A stretch of DNA of 6,192 nt, taken from the NCBI GenBank assembly GCA_002369025.1, contig DFDV01000035.1, forward strand, positions 1-6,192, in the 5' to 3' direction. Positions within the stretch are counted from its first letter, which is position 1. Each line of letters begins with the position of its first letter. This document shows positions 4,610 through 6,192 of this stretch, piece by piece. Position numbers and translations under genes: made by a program. Source of the stretch: Treponema sp. UBA3819 (lineage in GTDB: Bacteria > Spirochaetota > Spirochaetia > Treponematales > Treponemataceae). Under the pieces are notes generated by a model. It worked only from the letters and a program-made list of their open reading frames with translations. It did not search any database and was not told the origin of the DNA.

Positions 4610-5872
4610 ATGGCTGGAAGAAATCATTCGGAAAAGACAACAAAGGAACTCATTTTGGATGCGGCATTTTCATTCTGCAGGGAACCGCGTTTTTCTGTTT
4701 TTTCCATGAGTGAGCTGGCCGCAAAGGTTGGCATTTCTAAGCCGGCAATTTACCGCCACTTTAAGGACAAGGATGCTGTACTGGCGGCGATGCAGGAACG
4801 ATTTATTGAAGCACTTGCCGGCTGCCTGCGTGATGTTCAGGATGTCTGCAACATGAAGAGAATTCCTGTGGACGCTGTGGCAAATGTTGTGCAGTTTTTT
4901 ACGGAAAATCCCCACTATGTAAACTATATGATGGGCAGCCTTGCATCTCAGAAAAATTTTGAGTTCATGCTGACGCAAGAAATGGAAAAGCGTGGCATTG
5001 GTTTTTTAGCGGGCTTTCAATTTGAAAAAGACAACACAGAAAAAATCGTCATCAAAGATTTTACCCGCTACGTAAGGGCGATTTATTGTGGCGTAACGAT
5101 TTTTACTTTTATTAAAGGGCGCGAAAAACGCATTGCACAGGGAACAAAGCCCCAGCCTGTGGAAGCCTTTTCCCACAAACTGGTATATTTTTTGGCGCAC
5201 GGTTTTGCAGGCACTTGTCAGCCAGATGATATTGTATATCCAAAGCCCATAAGTGCCGCTCGTTTTTCTGAACTGGATGCATTGTGCACAATCGGCGATG
5301 ACGTGCTCCCCTCTGAAAACCGCTTTTTTACGGCTTTTGCGTCGGTCATCAAAAAGTACAAGATGACGGGCGTAACGGTAGAACGCATTGCCGATGAACT
5401 GGGTATGGCAAAAAGCAGTCTGTACGAATATTTTGACAACAAAAGTGAAATGATTCGCTCGCTTATTGCAAAAGAACTGGCTTTGCTGGACACAATCATA
5501 AAAGAAAATACTGTTGAAGCGTATAATCTTACGGAATACCTTTACATTCTGATGCGGACGGAATTTTCATTTTTTTCACTGCGCGCGTCAATCATTCCTA
5601 TCTGCGGATGGCTTTTGATGAACAGTGCAGATGACCGCCTTTTCTGCGACATGGAAGGTGCGGATATGTGGATTAACAGGCTGCCTAATCCCCTGCCGAG
5701 GCCGGATTTTGGCATGACCCTTACGCCCATGGAATTGCTGGGCTGGATTTCCTGCCTGCCGATTTCGCTTGTCATGCAGTGTGCGGAGCGGAATTTGCAG
5801 CCGGAAGCATTGCTTGAAGCCCTCAAGCACATGTTTGATTTTGTACAAAATGGCATAGAGCCAAAAGAATAA
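4610..5872 (+). CDS. Tandem TetR-family regulator (two TetR units on one chain)
   Basis: At 420 residues this is twice the usual TetR length of about 200. The N-terminal DNA-binding unit spans about 12-61, with helix-turn-helix 33-51 (MSELAAKVGISKPAIYRHF), followed by a helical ligand-type region to about 200. A second unit starts near 236, with helix-turn-helix 255-275 (VTVERIADELGMAKSSLYEYF), followed by a second helical region to 420. The equivalent YRHF and YEYF positions are 224 residues apart, so a whole TetR protein has been repeated, not just the DNA-binding domain. Both motifs look intact but differ in their recognition helices. It should be a cytoplasmic, ligand-released repressor of its own promoter and of the adjacent tolC-like gene. 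The ATG at 4610 is the only reasonable start: the frame has TAG at 4577-4579 and the next Met is residue 33. No Shine-Dalgarno sequence precedes it. Confidence 0.9.
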   Translation: MAGRNHSEKTTKELILDAAFSFCREPRFSVFSMSELAAKVGISKPAIYRHFKDKDAVLAAMQERFIEALAGCLRDVQDVCNMKRIPVDAVANVVQFFTENPHYVNYMMGSLASQKNFEFMLTQEMEKRGIGFLAGFQFEKDNTEKIVIKDFTRYVRAIYCGVTIFTFIKGREKRIAQGTKPQPVEAFSHKLVYFLAHGFAGTCQPDDIVYPKPISAARFSELDALCTIGDDVLPSENRFFTAFASVIKKYKMTGVTVERIADELGMAKSSLYEYFDNKSEMIRSLIAKELALLDTIIKENTVEAYNLTEYLYILMRTEFSFFSLRASIIPICGWLLMNSADDRLFCDMEGADMWINRLPNPLPRPDFGMTLTPMELLGWISCLPISLVMQCAERNLQPEALLEALKHMFDFVQNGIEPKE

Positions 5873-5878
5873 TGCAGG

Positions 5879-5915
5879 ACCGCTAACGCGGGATTACATA
5901 TTCCGCAAATGCGGT
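5879..5915. promoter_or_regulatory. Two CCG-N6-CGG dyads between the regulator and the TolC gene
   Basis: ACCG-CTAACG-CGGG (5879-5892) and TCCG-CAAATG-CGGT (5902-5915) have centres 23 bp apart. Each carries the CCG-N6-CGG core of operators O1 and O2 but lacks their outer TTA/TAA bases. In RNA each can also form a 4-bp CCGC/GCGG hairpin. They may be a second operator pair for the efflux genes, or intercistronic hairpins. No convincing separate promoter is seen. Confidence 0.45.
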
Positions 5916-5932
5916 GTTTATAAGGAGTTTTT

Positions 5933-6192
5933 ATGAAACGATTTTTGGCTGGTGCGCTTTGTGTAGCATTGCTCGCACCGCTGTTTGCGCAGGAAAAAAC
6001 TTCGCAAAACAGTGAACAGAAAAACGAAAAGGTGACGCTGACTGTAGAGCAGGCGGTTGCCTATGCCCAGGAGCATAGCCGCACGCTCAAAAGCGCACAG
6101 ATTGATTTGGAGATGAAAAGGCGTGCGTCAAAGTACGGCTGGAATGTACTGCTTCCTGATTTGACTGTTTCTGGAACGATGAACAGGACAAC
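5933..6192 (+). CDS. TolC-family outer-membrane efflux protein, 5' part (runs off the window)
   Basis: The frame opens at ATG 5933, 5 nt after AAGGAG (5922-5927), and is still open at the window end; 86 residues are visible. A signal peptide is clear (MKR, hydrophobic 4-18, cleavage likely after LFA19). After a polar linker, LTVEQAVAYAQEHSRTLKSAQIDLE (36-60) is the opening helix pattern of the outer-membrane efflux (OEP) family. It is followed by the characteristic LLPDLTVSG (73-81), where the first periplasmic helix turns into the barrel strand. Such proteins form the trimeric exit duct of tripartite pumps or type I secretion systems. The gene follows the tandem TetR gene by 60 nt on the same strand, probably in the same operon, which suggests a regulated drug- or toxin-export system. 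Adaptor and pump genes would be expected just downstream but are not visible. Confidence 0.85.
   Translation, partial: MKRFLAGALCVALLAPLFAQEKTSQNSEQKNEKVTLTVEQAVAYAQEHSRTLKSAQIDLEMKRRASKYGWNVLLPDLTVSGTMNRT

Overview
The window looks like a chromosomal stretch from a diderm bacterium of moderate to low GC, most likely a Treponema-like spirochaete. The support is indirect: a lipoprotein with a relaxed lipobox, a Phe-terminated outer-membrane barrel, a TolC-type protein, AT-rich intergenic DNA, and a gluconate 5-dehydrogenase-like enzyme ending in LAYIGKQP. No rRNA, tRNA, CRISPR array, transposase or phage gene is visible, and the genus call is an inference.

Layout. At 3-404 (+) lies the 3' part of a DTW-domain tRNA-uridine aminocarboxypropyltransferase. 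It converges, 9 nt apart, on a minus-strand pair. In that pair a TPR lipoprotein (1364-2008) is translationally coupled by an ATGA overlap to an EamA/DMT-family permease (414-1367). A 186-nt divergent intergenic region with a strong sigma70-type promoter leads into an SDR dehydrogenase (2195-3004), which has codon usage typical of a well-expressed gene. Directly behind its stop come a palindrome-rich intergenic repeat (3007-3119) and a canonical terminator (3125-3157).

From 3158 to about 4560 the DNA is more AT-rich. It holds a 75-residue protein of unknown function (3284-3511), a decayed-looking stretch with half a terminator and a 16-nt tandem repeat, and a monocistronic outer-membrane beta-barrel gene (3785-4459). 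That gene has its own strong promoter, a structured leader and its own terminator.

The right end is the most unusual part. A 420-residue regulator (4610-5872) contains two complete TetR-type helix-turn-helix units about 224 residues apart, in effect two TetR proteins on one chain. Its promoter carries two operator dyads of the form ACCG-N6-CGGT, one inside the -35/-10 spacer and one at the predicted transcription start. The same operator core, CCG-N6-CGG, occurs twice more between this gene and the next, a TolC-family outer-membrane efflux gene (5933 to the window end). The simplest reading is an autoregulated multidrug-efflux operon controlled by a tandem TetR protein, with the remaining pump genes probably beyond the window.
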